Below are positions 16,037-24,468 of a stretch of DNA of 35,655 nt, one piece after another. The DNA comes from Hymenobacter sp. H14-R3 (GTDB lineage Bacteria; Bacteroidota; Bacteroidia; Cytophagales; Hymenobacteraceae): assembly GCF_030063445.1 (NCBI RefSeq), contig NZ_JASITD010000036.1, positions 1-35,655 of the forward strand, read 5' to 3'. Under the pieces are notes generated by a model. The model did not search any database. It saw nothing but the letters and a program-made list of their open reading frames with translations, and was not told where the DNA came from. A program made the translations under genes and the position numbers. The stretch's first letter is position 1. Each line of letters opens with the position of its first letter.

Positions 16037-16207
16037 ATGAAGAGTGAAGAAGATAAGCCAGCACGTAAACCTCTGCTCAGCATTGAGTGCGAGTCAAAAG
16101 AGCAAAAGGAGCTTTTCAATCGCATAGCCAAACGACGGGGAGTGACTACTGCCGCCTTGGTTCGTTTGTTACTACTTGACGAAGCCCGTCGGCTGGGTAT
16201 AGAATAG
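16037..16207 (+). CDS. 56-aa ribbon-helix-helix (Arc/CopG-like) protein
   Basis: ATG 16037 to TAG 16205-16207 encodes MKSEEDKPARKPLLSIECE followed by SKEQKELFNRIAKRRGVTTA and ALVRLLLLDEARRLGIE. The pattern is a beta strand (PLLSIECES), helix A (KEQKELFNRIAKRRG), a turn (VTT) and helix B (AALVRLLLLDEARRLG), the complete RHH fold. Such dimers bind operators as repressors, antitoxins or centromere proteins. An operator-like inverted repeat lies just upstream. The last two sense codons and the stop form part of the 35-bp arm of a huge inverted repeat. No toxin or ATPase partner follows, so it is an orphan here. Confidence 0.75.
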   Translation: MKSEEDKPARKPLLSIECESKEQKELFNRIAKRRGVTTAALVRLLLLDEARRLGIE

Positions 16208-16283
16208 AATCCAACAGTGCCCACACAAGAAAGCTTAGCTATCAGCTGAGCTTTCTTGTGTGGGCACTGTTGGATTCTATTCT
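16201..16283. repeat. 83-bp inverted repeat with perfect 35-bp arms overlapping the RHH stop codon
   Basis: Bases 16201-16235 are the exact reverse complement of 16249-16283. The 13-base middle can pair four more base pairs (AGCT with AGCT), leaving a 3-base loop. The left arm starts inside the final codons of the RHH gene. There is no T-run after the right arm, so it is not a standard terminator. As DNA it could extrude a cruciform; as RNA it would form a very stable hairpin protecting the 3' end of the RHH message. Confidence 0.85.
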
Positions 16284-16650
16284 GACAAAGGGGCCCTTAT
16301 TAGATTATTTAGTGTTGATAAGTAGTGCTTTAAGTGTTGAAGACCCCTGTCCAAACAGGTCAGTTTAATAAGACGGATTCATTTAGAAAGCATAGTACAG
16401 TTTTGTATTTTTCTGGGGTTCTCCAAAAAATATGGAGTTGTTTTCTTGTCCAATAGGCTTTTGTTGTTGCCTTTGCTCAACGTACGGCCAGTTAGCACAG
16501 CTGGCATGATTATACGAACGTAAGCTGCACTTTTACTGTCCCCACTTGCTTGGCTGGGCTACCAAATGGGATTGCAAGGAAAGGAGTATATTCGGTAATA
16601 GTAGCCGCCTAGAATGGCCGGCGGATGTTTTTTGACTAACGCAACGGATT
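16284..16650. promoter_or_regulatory. 367-base upstream region of the two-component operon
   Basis: No gene was found. It contains a CCTGT-CCAA-ACAGG small hairpin (16346-16359), two GTGTTGA words near 16310 and 16333, and GGGGTTCTCCAAAAAA at 16415-16430. That last motif resembles the perfect palindrome near 22200. The promoter of the response regulator should be here, but I cannot place it with confidence. Confidence 0.4.
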
Positions 16651-18696
16651 ATGCACCAACCGGCTACTGCTACGCGCCCTGCTACCACCACTTGCCAGGT
16701 GTTAATTGTGGAGGATGAGTACGTCATTGCCAATGACTTGCGCCTGCTGCTGCTCGAAGCCGGCTATGGCGTGCTCGGCCTGGCCGACTCGGTGGCCGAG
16801 GCCCGGTTGCTGCTGAGCCAGCATCGGCCCGATGTAGTGCTGCTCGATATTTACCTGAAGGGCAGCGAAACGGGCCTCGACCTGGCCCCCGCGCTGGAAG
16901 AGGCCGGCATCCCGTTCATCTACCTCTCGGCCAACGACAGTCCCAGCGTGCTTGAGGCCGTGAAGGCCACCCAGCCGAGCGGTTACGTAGTGAAGCCGTT
17001 TCGGGAAAAGGACGTGCTCACGGCCCTCGAAATAGGCCGCTACCGGCACGCGCACAGCGTGGAAGTACGCCTGCGCGAGGAAAAAACCCTCCAGATTACC
17101 CTCACCGAAGCCCTGGCCGCGCAAATTCCGTGGCCCGATAAGCTGCTGCAACTGGCGCGTCTGTTTCAGGAGCCCATCGGCTTTGATAGCCTGCGCGTGC
17201 GCTACCAGGATGAGCACAACTACTTGAGCTACTGCTTCTACCGTACGGGCTTCGACGAATACCAGGTGCTGGACGACGAGGCTTTTCTGCGCCTCACCAA
17301 CCAACCGGTTTCGCTGCTGCCCCAGCTACGGGCGCAGCCGCCAGCATTTTACCTGATGCCGGGCTGCTACAACGGCGAGGCATTTACGCAGTGGGCCAGG
17401 CAACACCCCATGCTACAGGTGATTAGCAAAACGCTACGCATGGCCTCGGCCCTGGTGATGCCTATTTCCCTGGGGCCCGCCCCCCGCTTCGTGCTGTCGT
17501 TTTTCAGCCGCCGGCCCGATGCTTACCGAACGCGGCACCTGGCACTGCTCGACCGGCTGGCCCAGCCCGTGGCCCTCACGCTGGAGCGGGCGCTGGCCTT
17601 CGAGGAAATTGCCCGCCTCAGCGAGCAGCTGCGGCAGGAAAATTCTTACTTGCAGGAGGAAGTCAAGACCACGGCCAACTTTGAGGAGATTATCGGCACC
17701 AGCCCTTGCCTGCTGCGGGTGTTCAACCAGGTGTCGCAGGTGGCGCCCACCGATAGCACGGTGCTGCTGCTAGGCGAGAGCGGCACGGGCAAGGAGCTGT
17801 TTGCCAGGGCCCTGCACAACCTATCGGGCCGCCGCGATAAGCTGCTGGTGAAGGTCAATTGCGCCGCCCTGCCTGCCGCCCTGATTGAGTCGGAGCTATT
17901 CGGGCACGAAAAAGGCGCGTTTACGGGGGCCGTAGACCGGCGCATCGGCAAGTTTGAGTTGGCCAAGGGTGGCACCATTTTTCTGGATGAGATTGGCGAG
18001 CTGCCCCTGGAGCTGCAAGCCAAGCTGCTGCGCGTGTTGCAGGAAAAGGAAATTGAGCGCCTGGGTGGCAACGGGCCCATCAAAACCGACGTGCGGGTAC
18101 TGGTGGCCACCAACCGCGAGCTGGAAAAGGAAGTGAGCGCCGGCCGCTTTCGCATGGATTTGTACTTCCGGCTGGCCGTATTTCCGCTCACGCTGCCTTC
18201 CCTGCGCGAGCGCCCCGACGACCTGCCGGCCCTGGCCAACTTCTTCGGCCAGCGGGCAGCCCGCAAATTAGGAAGGCTCTTCAAGGGCTTGTCGGATAAT
18301 ATGTTGCAGGAAATGCGGGCCTATTCTTGGCCGGGTAATATTCGGGAGCTGGAAAACGTCATCGAGCAGGCCGTTATCCTCAGCGACGGGCAGCAGCCCC
18401 TGGCGCTGGGCCGCTCGCTGGCCACCCCACTGTTTGACGGCGGGGCTGCGCCAGCCAGTGTGGCCCCGGTCGGTGCCCCATCCGCCCCGCCGCCCCGCGA
18501 CCTACTCGCCGTGAAGCAATTGCAGCAGGAAACCGAGCGCGAGTATATCCTGAGCGTGCTGGTAAAATCCAACGGTCGGGTGCGGGGTAGCGGCGGCGCG
18601 GCTGAGTTGCTTAACCTCAAGCCTACGACGCTGGAATACCGCATGGAAAAGTTAGGCATCCGCAAAACGATAACCACGGCAGGGCCGGAATCATGA
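16651..18696 (+). CDS. sigma-54-dependent response regulator: REC, GAF-like, AAA+, Fis-type HTH
   Basis: This 681-residue NtrC-family activator opens with a receiver domain. LIVEDE supplies the acidic pair (E21/D22), DVVLLDIYLKG the phosphoacceptor Asp (about D66), and YVVKPF the conserved Lys. Residues about 150-340 look GAF-like. The AAA+ domain begins near EEIIGTSPCLLRV; GESGTGKE (about 375-382) is Walker A, GAFTGA (about 422-427) the sigma-54 contact loop, and GGTIFLDEIGEL Walker B. The C-terminus (about 630-681), with GGAAELLNLKPTTLEYRMEKLGI, is a Fis-type HTH. It activates sigma-54 promoters when phosphorylated, presumably by the kinase whose start overlaps its stop by 4 bases. I found no convincing -24/-12 promoter in the window, so its targets are unknown. 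Confidence 0.93.
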   Translation: MHQPATATRPATTTCQVLIVEDEYVIANDLRLLLLEAGYGVLGLADSVAEARLLLSQHRPDVVLLDIYLKGSETGLDLAPALEEAGIPFIYLSANDSPSVLEAVKATQPSGYVVKPFREKDVLTALEIGRYRHAHSVEVRLREEKTLQITLTEALAAQIPWPDKLLQLARLFQEPIGFDSLRVRYQDEHNYLSYCFYRTGFDEYQVLDDEAFLRLTNQPVSLLPQLRAQPPAFYLMPGCYNGEAFTQWARQHPMLQVISKTLRMASALVMPISLGPAPRFVLSFFSRRPDAYRTRHLALLDRLAQPVALTLERALAFEEIARLSEQLRQENSYLQEEVKTTANFEEIIGTSPCLLRVFNQVSQVAPTDSTVLLLGESGTGKELFARALHNLSGRRDKLLVKVNCAALPAALIESELFGHEKGAFTGAVDRRIGKFELAKGGTIFLDEIGELPLELQAKLLRVLQEKEIERLGGNGPIKTDVRVLVATNRELEKEVSAGRFRMDLYFRLAVFPLTLPSLRERPDDLPALANFFGQRAARKLGRLFKGLSDNMLQEMRAYSWPGNIRELENVIEQAVILSDGQQPLALGRSLATPLFDGGAAPASVAPVGAPSAPPPRDLLAVKQLQQETEREYILSVLVKSNGRVRGSGGAAELLNLKPTTLEYRMEKLGIRKTITTAGPES

Positions 18697-20963
18697 TACG
18701 CCAAACCGCTCTTGTGCTGCTACTAAGTAGCGGATTACTCCGTGCCGAGCCGATGTATCCGCTACTGCGCCCAGCGCAGGCTGACAGCTTACGCCGGCAG
18801 CTATGGCGCACGCCGCTCAGCCCGGCGCGTGTCGAGCTGCTGCTGCGTCTGGGCAACGACCGCATTGTAAAGTACGACCAGCTGAACGAGGCACTGGACA
18901 GCGCGGCCAGCTACTGCCAGCAAGCTGCTGCCCTAAGCCAACAGCTAGGTTATGGCAATGGGCAGATTTGCAGCCAGTACGCCCTCGGCAACCTCGATGT
19001 GGCGCTCGGCCAGGTGCCGGCCGGCCACCGCCGGTTGGCGCAAGCGCTTGCGCGCAGCCGCCAAGCGCACTATCCGCGCCTGGAAGCGGATGGCTGGTAT
19101 TACTTGGCATCTGCCTACACGTTTACGGTGGCCGATATGCCCCGGCGCATTGAGTGCCTACAGCATGCCCAGGCGCTTTACCAGACCCTCGGTGATGGCG
19201 AGCAGGCAGCCTACGTCCTCAAAACCATTGCCGATATACACATGCAGCAGGGCCAAGAAGCCTTGGCCCGCACCGAATTGCTCGACGTGCTGGCCCGTTA
19301 CCGGGCCGTTGGCTACCACCACCTGCATTACACGTATGATTTGCTGGATGCGGTAACTGCAAAAGCCGGAAATTTTAAGGAGGCCTTGGGCTACGGCTTA
19401 GCGGCTATCGAGAGTGCCAAAGCAACGGGCGACACTGCAAAACTGAACTTCTTTTACCATCGGATTGGCAATATTTATAATATGCTCAACCAGCCAGCTG
19501 ATGCCTTACATGTGTATCAAAAGGTGCTAAGCAGCCTGGAGCGTAAACACGATAGCACTAACGTCATCATCGTGAGTGAGATGGTAGCCAAAATGCTTAT
19601 TAAACTACAACAGCCCCGTCAGGCGCTGGCCTTTGTGCTGGAAAAAACCAGCGCTTATCCTCTAGCCCGCAATGAGCAGTTCTATGCCTGGAACTTACTG
19701 TCTACCTGTTACTTGATTAACCAGCAATACGGGTTAGCCGAGATGTATGCGTTGAAGTCAATTAAGTCTCTGGAAAGTCGTCAAAAAATAGCAAATAGCT
19801 ATAGCCAATTAGGGGCTGCCTATTTCACCGCTGGCCGTATCTACCTAGCTATGAGGCATTGTGAAGAATCTCGGCTGTACCTGAACAAGGCGTTGGCGTT
19901 GCACTCGCAAATCAGCCTTTCGGTTAAGTCTGATGTATACCGGCTCTTATTCAAAGTAGATTCGACCCAGGGCCGCTACCTGGCCGCCATTGGCCATCAG
20001 CAGCGCTACCAGGCGCTCAACGACTCCCTATTCAACGAGAAGAAAAGCAAGCAAATTGCCAGCCTGCAAGTGCAATATGAAACCCGCCAGAAAGAGCAGG
20101 ATATGGCCCTGCTCACCAAGCAAAGCCTGGTGCAGCAGGCCAACCTACGGCAGCGCGAGGGGCAGCGCAACGCCCTGCTGGCGGGCGTGGCCATGCTGGC
20201 CATGCTACTGGCGCTGGGCTATAACCGCTACCGCCTCAAGCAGCGCAGCAACCGCCTGCTCGAAGCGCAGCGGCAGGAAATCTCGGCCCAGAACCAGCTG
20301 CTGGAACAAGTGCTGACCGAAAAAAGCGGCTTGCTGGAAGACAAGGAATGGATGCTGAAGGAGATTCATCACCGGGTGAAAAATAACCTCCAAGTCATTG
20401 GTAGTCTGCTGCGTTCGCAGTCGGTGTACTTGCCCGCCGGGGCCGCCCGCACTGCCATCCGCGAGAGCCGCAACCGGGTGCACGCCATGGCCCTCATTCA
20501 CCAGAAGCTTTACCAGAGCGAGCACCTGGCCGGCGTGCCAATGGCGGCCTACATCCAGGAAATAGTAGACCACCTGCTAGCCTCCTTCGACTGCCCGCCC
20601 GGCATCCGGGTTGAGTTGGCGGTGGCCCCCGTGCAGCTCGATGTTGCCCTGGCCGTGCCCGTCGGCCTTATTCTGAACGAGGCCGTTACCAACGCCCTTA
20701 AGTACGCCTTTCCGAACGGGCGCGGCGGCCACCTTTTCGTCGGCTTCGCCGCGCCCACGGCCGACTGCTACCAGTTCAGCATCTGCGACGATGGAGTGGG
20801 GTTCGAGGCTGATTTTGAGCCCACGCAGAGCCGCACGCTGGGCCTGAGCCTCATTGAGGGCTTGAGCAAGCAGCTGGGCGGCTGCCTGCGGGTAGCGGGG
20901 GGGTGCGGCGTGCGCATCGTGCTGGATTTCAGTGCGCCAGCGCTATTGGTGCGCGGGCATTGA
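18693..20963 (+). CDS. sensor histidine kinase: signal peptide, TPR repeats, one TM segment, HisKA_2 and HATPase
   Basis: The 756-residue protein begins with a signal peptide (MIRQTALVLLLSSGLLRAEP). A long periplasmic helical array of TPR-like units follows, to about residue 430 (for example YALGNLDVALGQVPAGHRRLAQAL), then a coiled segment. One membrane helix lies at about 491-510 (LLAGVAMLAMLLALGYN). The cytoplasmic part has the HisKA_2 box IHHRVKNNLQVIGSLL (phospho-His at about 559/560) and an ATPase domain with NEAVTNALKYAFP (N box) and CDDGVGF (G1). This architecture is common in Bacteroidota. It should sense a periplasmic cue and phosphorylate the regulator encoded just upstream. The middle portion (19400-19950) is more AT-rich than the ends. 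Confidence 0.93.
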   Translation: MIRQTALVLLLSSGLLRAEPMYPLLRPAQADSLRRQLWRTPLSPARVELLLRLGNDRIVKYDQLNEALDSAASYCQQAAALSQQLGYGNGQICSQYALGNLDVALGQVPAGHRRLAQALARSRQAHYPRLEADGWYYLASAYTFTVADMPRRIECLQHAQALYQTLGDGEQAAYVLKTIADIHMQQGQEALARTELLDVLARYRAVGYHHLHYTYDLLDAVTAKAGNFKEALGYGLAAIESAKATGDTAKLNFFYHRIGNIYNMLNQPADALHVYQKVLSSLERKHDSTNVIIVSEMVAKMLIKLQQPRQALAFVLEKTSAYPLARNEQFYAWNLLSTCYLINQQYGLAEMYALKSIKSLESRQKIANSYSQLGAAYFTAGRIYLAMRHCEESRLYLNKALALHSQISLSVKSDVYRLLFKVDSTQGRYLAAIGHQQRYQALNDSLFNEKKSKQIASLQVQYETRQKEQDMALLTKQSLVQQANLRQREGQRNALLAGVAMLAMLLALGYNRYRLKQRSNRLLEAQRQEISAQNQLLEQVLTEKSGLLEDKEWMLKEIHHRVKNNLQVIGSLLRSQSVYLPAGAARTAIRESRNRVHAMALIHQKLYQSEHLAGVPMAAYIQEIVDHLLASFDCPPGIRVELAVAPVQLDVALAVPVGLILNEAVTNALKYAFPNGRGGHLFVGFAAPTADCYQFSICDDGVGFEADFEPTQSRTLGLSLIEGLSKQLGGCLRVAGGCGVRIVLDFSAPALLVRGH

Positions 20964-21118
20964 GTGGGCGTTGGGTGCAAGTGCACTGCTGTGCTGCCCC
21001 GCGGGCAACCCTTGGACCGGCCGATGCATCTAGCGCTTCAGGGTTACCCCAGTTGCTGCAATGGAGACTGTAGCTGAGGCGCTTATCTTCTTCTTTGCCC
21101 ACTTCTAGCCTTGTGCCA

Positions 21119-21649
21119 ATGCTACCGACCTGCTCCCAGACTACCACCGCCCGGCAGGCGGGTATTTGCTACCTGCTCACTATTGCCATGGGCATGCTGG
21201 GCGCGTTCGTGCCAGCCCACCCGTACGGGGCGGCGGCCACGCTGCTTTCTTTTGGCTGCTACCTAGGGGCCACGCTGTTTCTATATCGGCTCTTTGCGCC
21301 TGCTCACCCCCGGCTGGCGCTGTTGGCGGCGGCCTTTAGTCTGGTAGGGTGCGTTTGGGGAATGCTGGAAGTGTGGCGGCTAACTCCAGAACGCATTAGT
21401 AGCCTGGTTTTCTTTGGTTTCTATTGCCTGCTAACGAGCTACCTCATCTGGCTCACGCCCTTTTTGCCCCGCTGGCTGAGCGGGCTGCTAGCCCTCTCGG
21501 GCCTGGGCTGGCTGACCTTTTTATCGCCTCCGCTCGCTGACCGCCTGGGGCCGGTGCTGCTGGTTACGGGCCTGGTGGGCGAAGGGGCGCTCGCGCTGGG
21601 GCTCCTGGCCTACGGCCGCCGCACGTCGCGTCCGCCTCTAACGAGCTAG
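21119..21649 (+). CDS. DUF4386-like integral membrane protein
   Basis: From ATG 21119 (a TTG 24 bases upstream is less likely) the 176-residue protein has about six hydrophobic helices. These include ICYLLTIAMGMLGAFV, TLLSFGCYLGATLFLYRLF, LALLAAAFSLVGCVWGML, LVFFGFYCLLTSYLIW, LSGLLALSGLGWLTFL and LLVTGLVGEGALALGLLAYG. The first-helix pattern TARQAGICYLLTI and the fifth-sixth helix WLSGLL-x-LSGLGWL resemble DUF4386 proteins, a small membrane family of unknown function. It follows the kinase gene by about 155 bases in the same direction. No catalytic motif is visible. Confidence 0.68.
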   Translation: MLPTCSQTTTARQAGICYLLTIAMGMLGAFVPAHPYGAAATLLSFGCYLGATLFLYRLFAPAHPRLALLAAAFSLVGCVWGMLEVWRLTPERISSLVFFGFYCLLTSYLIWLTPFLPRWLSGLLALSGLGWLTFLSPPLADRLGPVLLVTGLVGEGALALGLLAYGRRTSRPPLTS

Positions 21650-21697
21650 GCAGCGCCAACCATACATTACCCATCTTCAGCTAGCAGCAACCTCGAA

Positions 21698-22156
21698 ATG
21701 AAGTCTTTACCCAAAAAAAATGACTCCCGGCCCCTGGCCGATGTCAGGGTGCCCGTCCGGTTTAAGCTCAGCGCGCTGTGGGCTTCGGTGCTGTTTTTAT
21801 ATCTCTATGGCGACTATTTCGAGCTCTATGAGCCCGGTAAGCTGCGCGAGATGCTGGCCGGGCGCACGGCCTTGGGGGCCGTTTCGCAGGGCGCGCTGCT
21901 GAGCATGGCGGTGCTCATGGCCGTGCCTAGCCTGCTGGTGGGGCTCAGTCTGGTATTGCCGGCCCGCGCCACGCGGTGGCTGAATGTGGGATTCGGGGCC
22001 CTCTATACCGTAGTGATGCTGCTGGCAATTCAGGGCAGCTGGCGCTTTTACCAGTTCCTGGGCGGGCTCGAAATGGCCCTGACCGCCCTCATCTGCTGGG
22101 TTGCCTGGACGTGGCCCACTGCGCCAGAGGCGGTGCTCACAGCCGACCCGAGTTAA
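21698..22156 (+). CDS. DUF6326-like four-helix membrane protein
   Basis: The 152-residue protein has a basic cytoplasmic N-terminus (MKSLPKKNDSRPLADVRVPV) and four predicted membrane helices. The first contains LWASVLFLYLYGDYFELYEPGKL, the WAS-x-LF-x-Y-x-YGDYFELY-x-PG hallmark I associate with DUF6326 proteins. It lies 48 bases after the DUF4386-like gene, so the two are probably co-transcribed. The family has no assigned function; the conserved YGDYFELY at the end of helix 1 suggests a membrane-interface site. An operator-like palindrome follows 43 bases after the stop. Confidence 0.72.
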   Translation: MKSLPKKNDSRPLADVRVPVRFKLSALWASVLFLYLYGDYFELYEPGKLREMLAGRTALGAVSQGALLSMAVLMAVPSLLVGLSLVLPARATRWLNVGFGALYTVVMLLAIQGSWRFYQFLGGLEMALTALICWVAWTWPTAPEAVLTADPS

Positions 22157-22199
22157 GCGCCAGGGCCGCCCTCGTACCCAGCCCCGCGCCTCCGTAGGC

Positions 22200-22217
22200 T
22201 TTCGGAGTTCTCCGAAA
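22200..22217. promoter_or_regulatory. perfect palindrome TTTCGGAG-TT-CTCCGAAA
   Basis: Eight-base arms flank a TT centre; the A-run continues to 22220. A related GGGGTTCTCCAAAAAA lies upstream of the two-component operon (16415-16430). The absence of a following T-run on the + strand argues against a terminator, although the minus-strand strength is unclear. It lies 175 bases before the hydrolase gene and could be an operator for the cluster. Confidence 0.4.
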
Positions 22218-22392
22218 AAACTGGTGGAAGCGCGGGCAACCTAACAGTTTTCTATAAAAGGTAATCAATTGTTATAAAGCAAGTTATTTACTAGCAAAAC
22301 AGCTACCTAGTTGGCTTGGGCAGGTGGCATGGTTTTGCAACGGGTGGGGAGTAGCCCCGCCGCGGGGGATTTCTCACTTTACGCAGTGCCCC

Positions 22393-23262
22393 ATGAAAAC
22401 CAGCCCTGCCCAAACCATCGTGTTTATTACCGGCGCGTTTGTCAGCAGCAGCTGCTGGGACGAGTGGCGGGCCTTTTTTAGCAGCTATGGCTACCACTGC
22501 CTGGTGCCGGCCTGGCCCCACAAAGACGCGCCCGCCGCGGAGCTGCGCCGCCACCAGCCCGATACCCTGGTGGCCGCCACGCGCCTGGGCCAGCTCACCG
22601 ACTACTACGCCGACCTGGTGGCCCGGCTGCCCGAAAAGCCCATTCTGATTGGGCACTCGCTAGGGGGGCTGCTGACCCAGCTGCTGGTGCAGCGCGGGTT
22701 GGCGGCGGCGGGCGTGGCCATTCACTCGGTGCCGCCGCAAGGTGTTATCACCTTTAAGTGGTCGTTCTACCGCTCGGTTTGGGGGCCGCTGGGCTACTTC
22801 ACGCCCGTGCGGAACAGCTTTCTGATGTCCTTTAAGCAGTGGCAGTACGCCTTCACCAACGGCATGTCGCTGGCCACGCAACGCGCAGCTTATGAGGAAT
22901 TTGCCATTCCGGAGTCGAAGCACGTCTCGCGTGATGGCCTGACCTCGGCGGCCAAGATTGACTTTGCGCGGGCCCACGCGCCGCTGCTGTTTCTAGCCGG
23001 CAGCACCGACCATCTTATCCCGGCCTCGCTCAACTACGCCAACTACCGGCGCTACCAGCACGCGGGCTCCGTAACGGCCTACCGGGAGCTGCCCGGCCGC
23101 AACCACTTCGTGCTGGGCCAACCCGGCTGGCGCGAAGATGCCTTGTGCATCCTTGCCTGGCTGGCTCAACTAACCGGGGCGGCGGGCCCAGTCAGAGAGC
23201 CAGCCGTACCCGCTGCCCGGTCCAGTTGGGCCAGCCAGGCAATGACCCTGCTCTGGAGCTGA
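22393..23262 (+). CDS. alpha/beta hydrolase
   Basis: From ATG 22393 (the open frame extends 69 bases upstream without resemblance) the protein has 289 residues. The nucleophile elbow GHSLGG puts Ser at about 89. GSTDHLIP gives the acid (about D206) and GRNHFVLG the His (about H238), completing the Ser-Asp-His triad. The oxyanion strand is IVFITGAFVSSSCWDEW near the N-terminus. The substrate is not predictable; esterase or lactonase activity on a small hydrophobic compound is likely. No signal peptide is present, so it should be cytoplasmic. The last ~30 residues, after AWLAQL, extend beyond the usual fold and are Ala/Pro/Ser-rich. It precedes the stress-protein gene by 48 bases. Confidence 0.88.
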   Translation: MKTSPAQTIVFITGAFVSSSCWDEWRAFFSSYGYHCLVPAWPHKDAPAAELRRHQPDTLVAATRLGQLTDYYADLVARLPEKPILIGHSLGGLLTQLLVQRGLAAAGVAIHSVPPQGVITFKWSFYRSVWGPLGYFTPVRNSFLMSFKQWQYAFTNGMSLATQRAAYEEFAIPESKHVSRDGLTSAAKIDFARAHAPLLFLAGSTDHLIPASLNYANYRRYQHAGSVTAYRELPGRNHFVLGQPGWREDALCILAWLAQLTGAAGPVREPAVPAARSSWASQAMTLLWS

Positions 23263-23310
23263 GCACGCGCAACTACTCCTACTCTCTTCTCCTTAATTCG
23301 CCAGCGAACC

Positions 23311-24141
23311 ATGCCGCACTTTCTGGTTGCTACTGATTTTTCGGCGGCTGCTGGTCGGGCCCTAGCCGCCGCCGTGCAGCTGGCCGAGCCGCTACAGGCG
23401 CGCATTACCCTGCTGCACGCCGTGGAACTACCCCCAACAGCTGCTGCGGCACCCGAAGTATTCGTAATGAAGCTGTTGCAAGCAGCTAAGAACCAATTGC
23501 AGTACCTACTGCGAGAGGCCGCACAACACGCCTGGCAAACTCCCATTCGGGAAATACTGCAAGTTGCCCCGCGCCGGGTAGCGCTACTGGCCGCCATCGC
23601 GCAACAGCAGCCGGATATGGTGCTAATTGGAGCTACCCTGGGCCAGGGCGGGCGAATTGGCTCGACCGTCGACTGGCTGGTTCGCGTGGCCCTCTGCCCC
23701 GTGCTGGTAATGCACACGCCCTTCGGTCCCGGTCCGGTGCGGGTGGTTGTTTTTCCAACGGATTTTTCGGCGCTGGCGCTGCACGCGGGACCAATGCTGC
23801 GCAGGCTGCAAGTGCTTTTTCCGGTTGCCGTGCTGCACGTGTTGCACGTGGGCACCGCTGGGGAGTCTCCAGAAACGCTCCGGGAACAGTTGGCCCTGCT
23901 GGTGCACCAGCAGGGCCTGGCCGGGTGCGAGCTAGCCATCGTTACGGCGGCTGATTTGCGCACGGGCGTCGCGCAATTCGTGCAAAGCGTGCGGGCCGAT
24001 GTGCTAGTGCTGCGCGTGGGGGCCAGCGGTTTGGGCTGGCTGTGGCCCGCTGATAATCTAACGGCCAATGCCGCGCCCACCTGGCCCCCAATCCTGACTT
24101 TCCGGCTGCAAAACGAGCCAGTGGTCGATTACAGTATCTAG
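23311..24141 (+). CDS. universal stress protein with two UspA domains
   Basis: The 276-residue protein starts MPHFLVATDFSAAAGRAL, the Usp beta1 strand and ATP-site Asp. The first domain ends with VLIGATLGQGGRIGSTVDWLV and ALCPVLVMH, the Gly-rich nucleotide loop and last strand. A second domain begins RVVVFPTDFSALALHAGPML. Its end (VLVLRVGASGLGWLW) lacks a clear Gly-loop, so only domain 1 is likely to bind ATP. Tandem Usp proteins in Bacteroidota respond to energy or oxygen stress, which suits the neighbouring catalase-like, heme and oxidase genes. It is cytoplasmic and probably acts as a nucleotide-dependent stress modulator. Confidence 0.88.
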   Translation: MPHFLVATDFSAAAGRALAAAVQLAEPLQARITLLHAVELPPTAAAAPEVFVMKLLQAAKNQLQYLLREAAQHAWQTPIREILQVAPRRVALLAAIAQQQPDMVLIGATLGQGGRIGSTVDWLVRVALCPVLVMHTPFGPGPVRVVVFPTDFSALALHAGPMLRRLQVLFPVAVLHVLHVGTAGESPETLREQLALLVHQQGLAGCELAIVTAADLRTGVAQFVQSVRADVLVLRVGASGLGWLWPADNLTANAAPTWPPILTFRLQNEPVVDYSI

Positions 24142-24468
24142 GCCATAAGCACCTGATAACGTGAGCTTAGACATAAAGCGCCTGGTCGGGTTTGCAGGAT
24201 TTCAAATTGCCCTCCGGTAATTCTGGAGGGGCCACAGAAAATCCAATGAAACCCAGAAAAGCTGGAGGCCGGGCGGCGGCTAAAACACCTCATACGGCTT
24301 TAAAACCGCTTTCCCGTGGCAACAGACAAGCTAGGGCTAGTTGCCGCCGCGTCGGCATAAGGTTTGGTTACTCAAGGGCAAGCGCCTCCACCGACCGACC
24401 GGGCGGAGCAAGTAGGCGGCCGCTTCAAAAAGAGTCAATTCACCCCCCCCCCCTTTTTTCTCAACATT
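24142..24468. promoter_or_regulatory. 327-base leader before the catalase-like gene, with a hairpin and a C11 tract
   Basis: A CCCTCC/GGAGGG hairpin lies at 24210-24230. Eleven Cs (24443-24453) followed by six Ts end 9 bases before the ATG. Short open frames cross it but none resembles a protein. The homopolymer may change length during replication and so alter promoter or leader spacing. Confidence 0.5.

Noticed and set aside
16201..16283. Hairpin telomere or protelomerase target
   Set aside because: Long palindromes are typical of such sites, but no protelomerase-like gene is present and the iteron/Rep_3 origin suits a circular plasmid.
24150..24205. Sigma-54 promoter (CTGGTCGGGTTTGCAG)
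   Set aside because: Only 8 bases separate GG and GC, whereas -24/-12 promoters need 10. No other gap in the cluster gave a match by eye.
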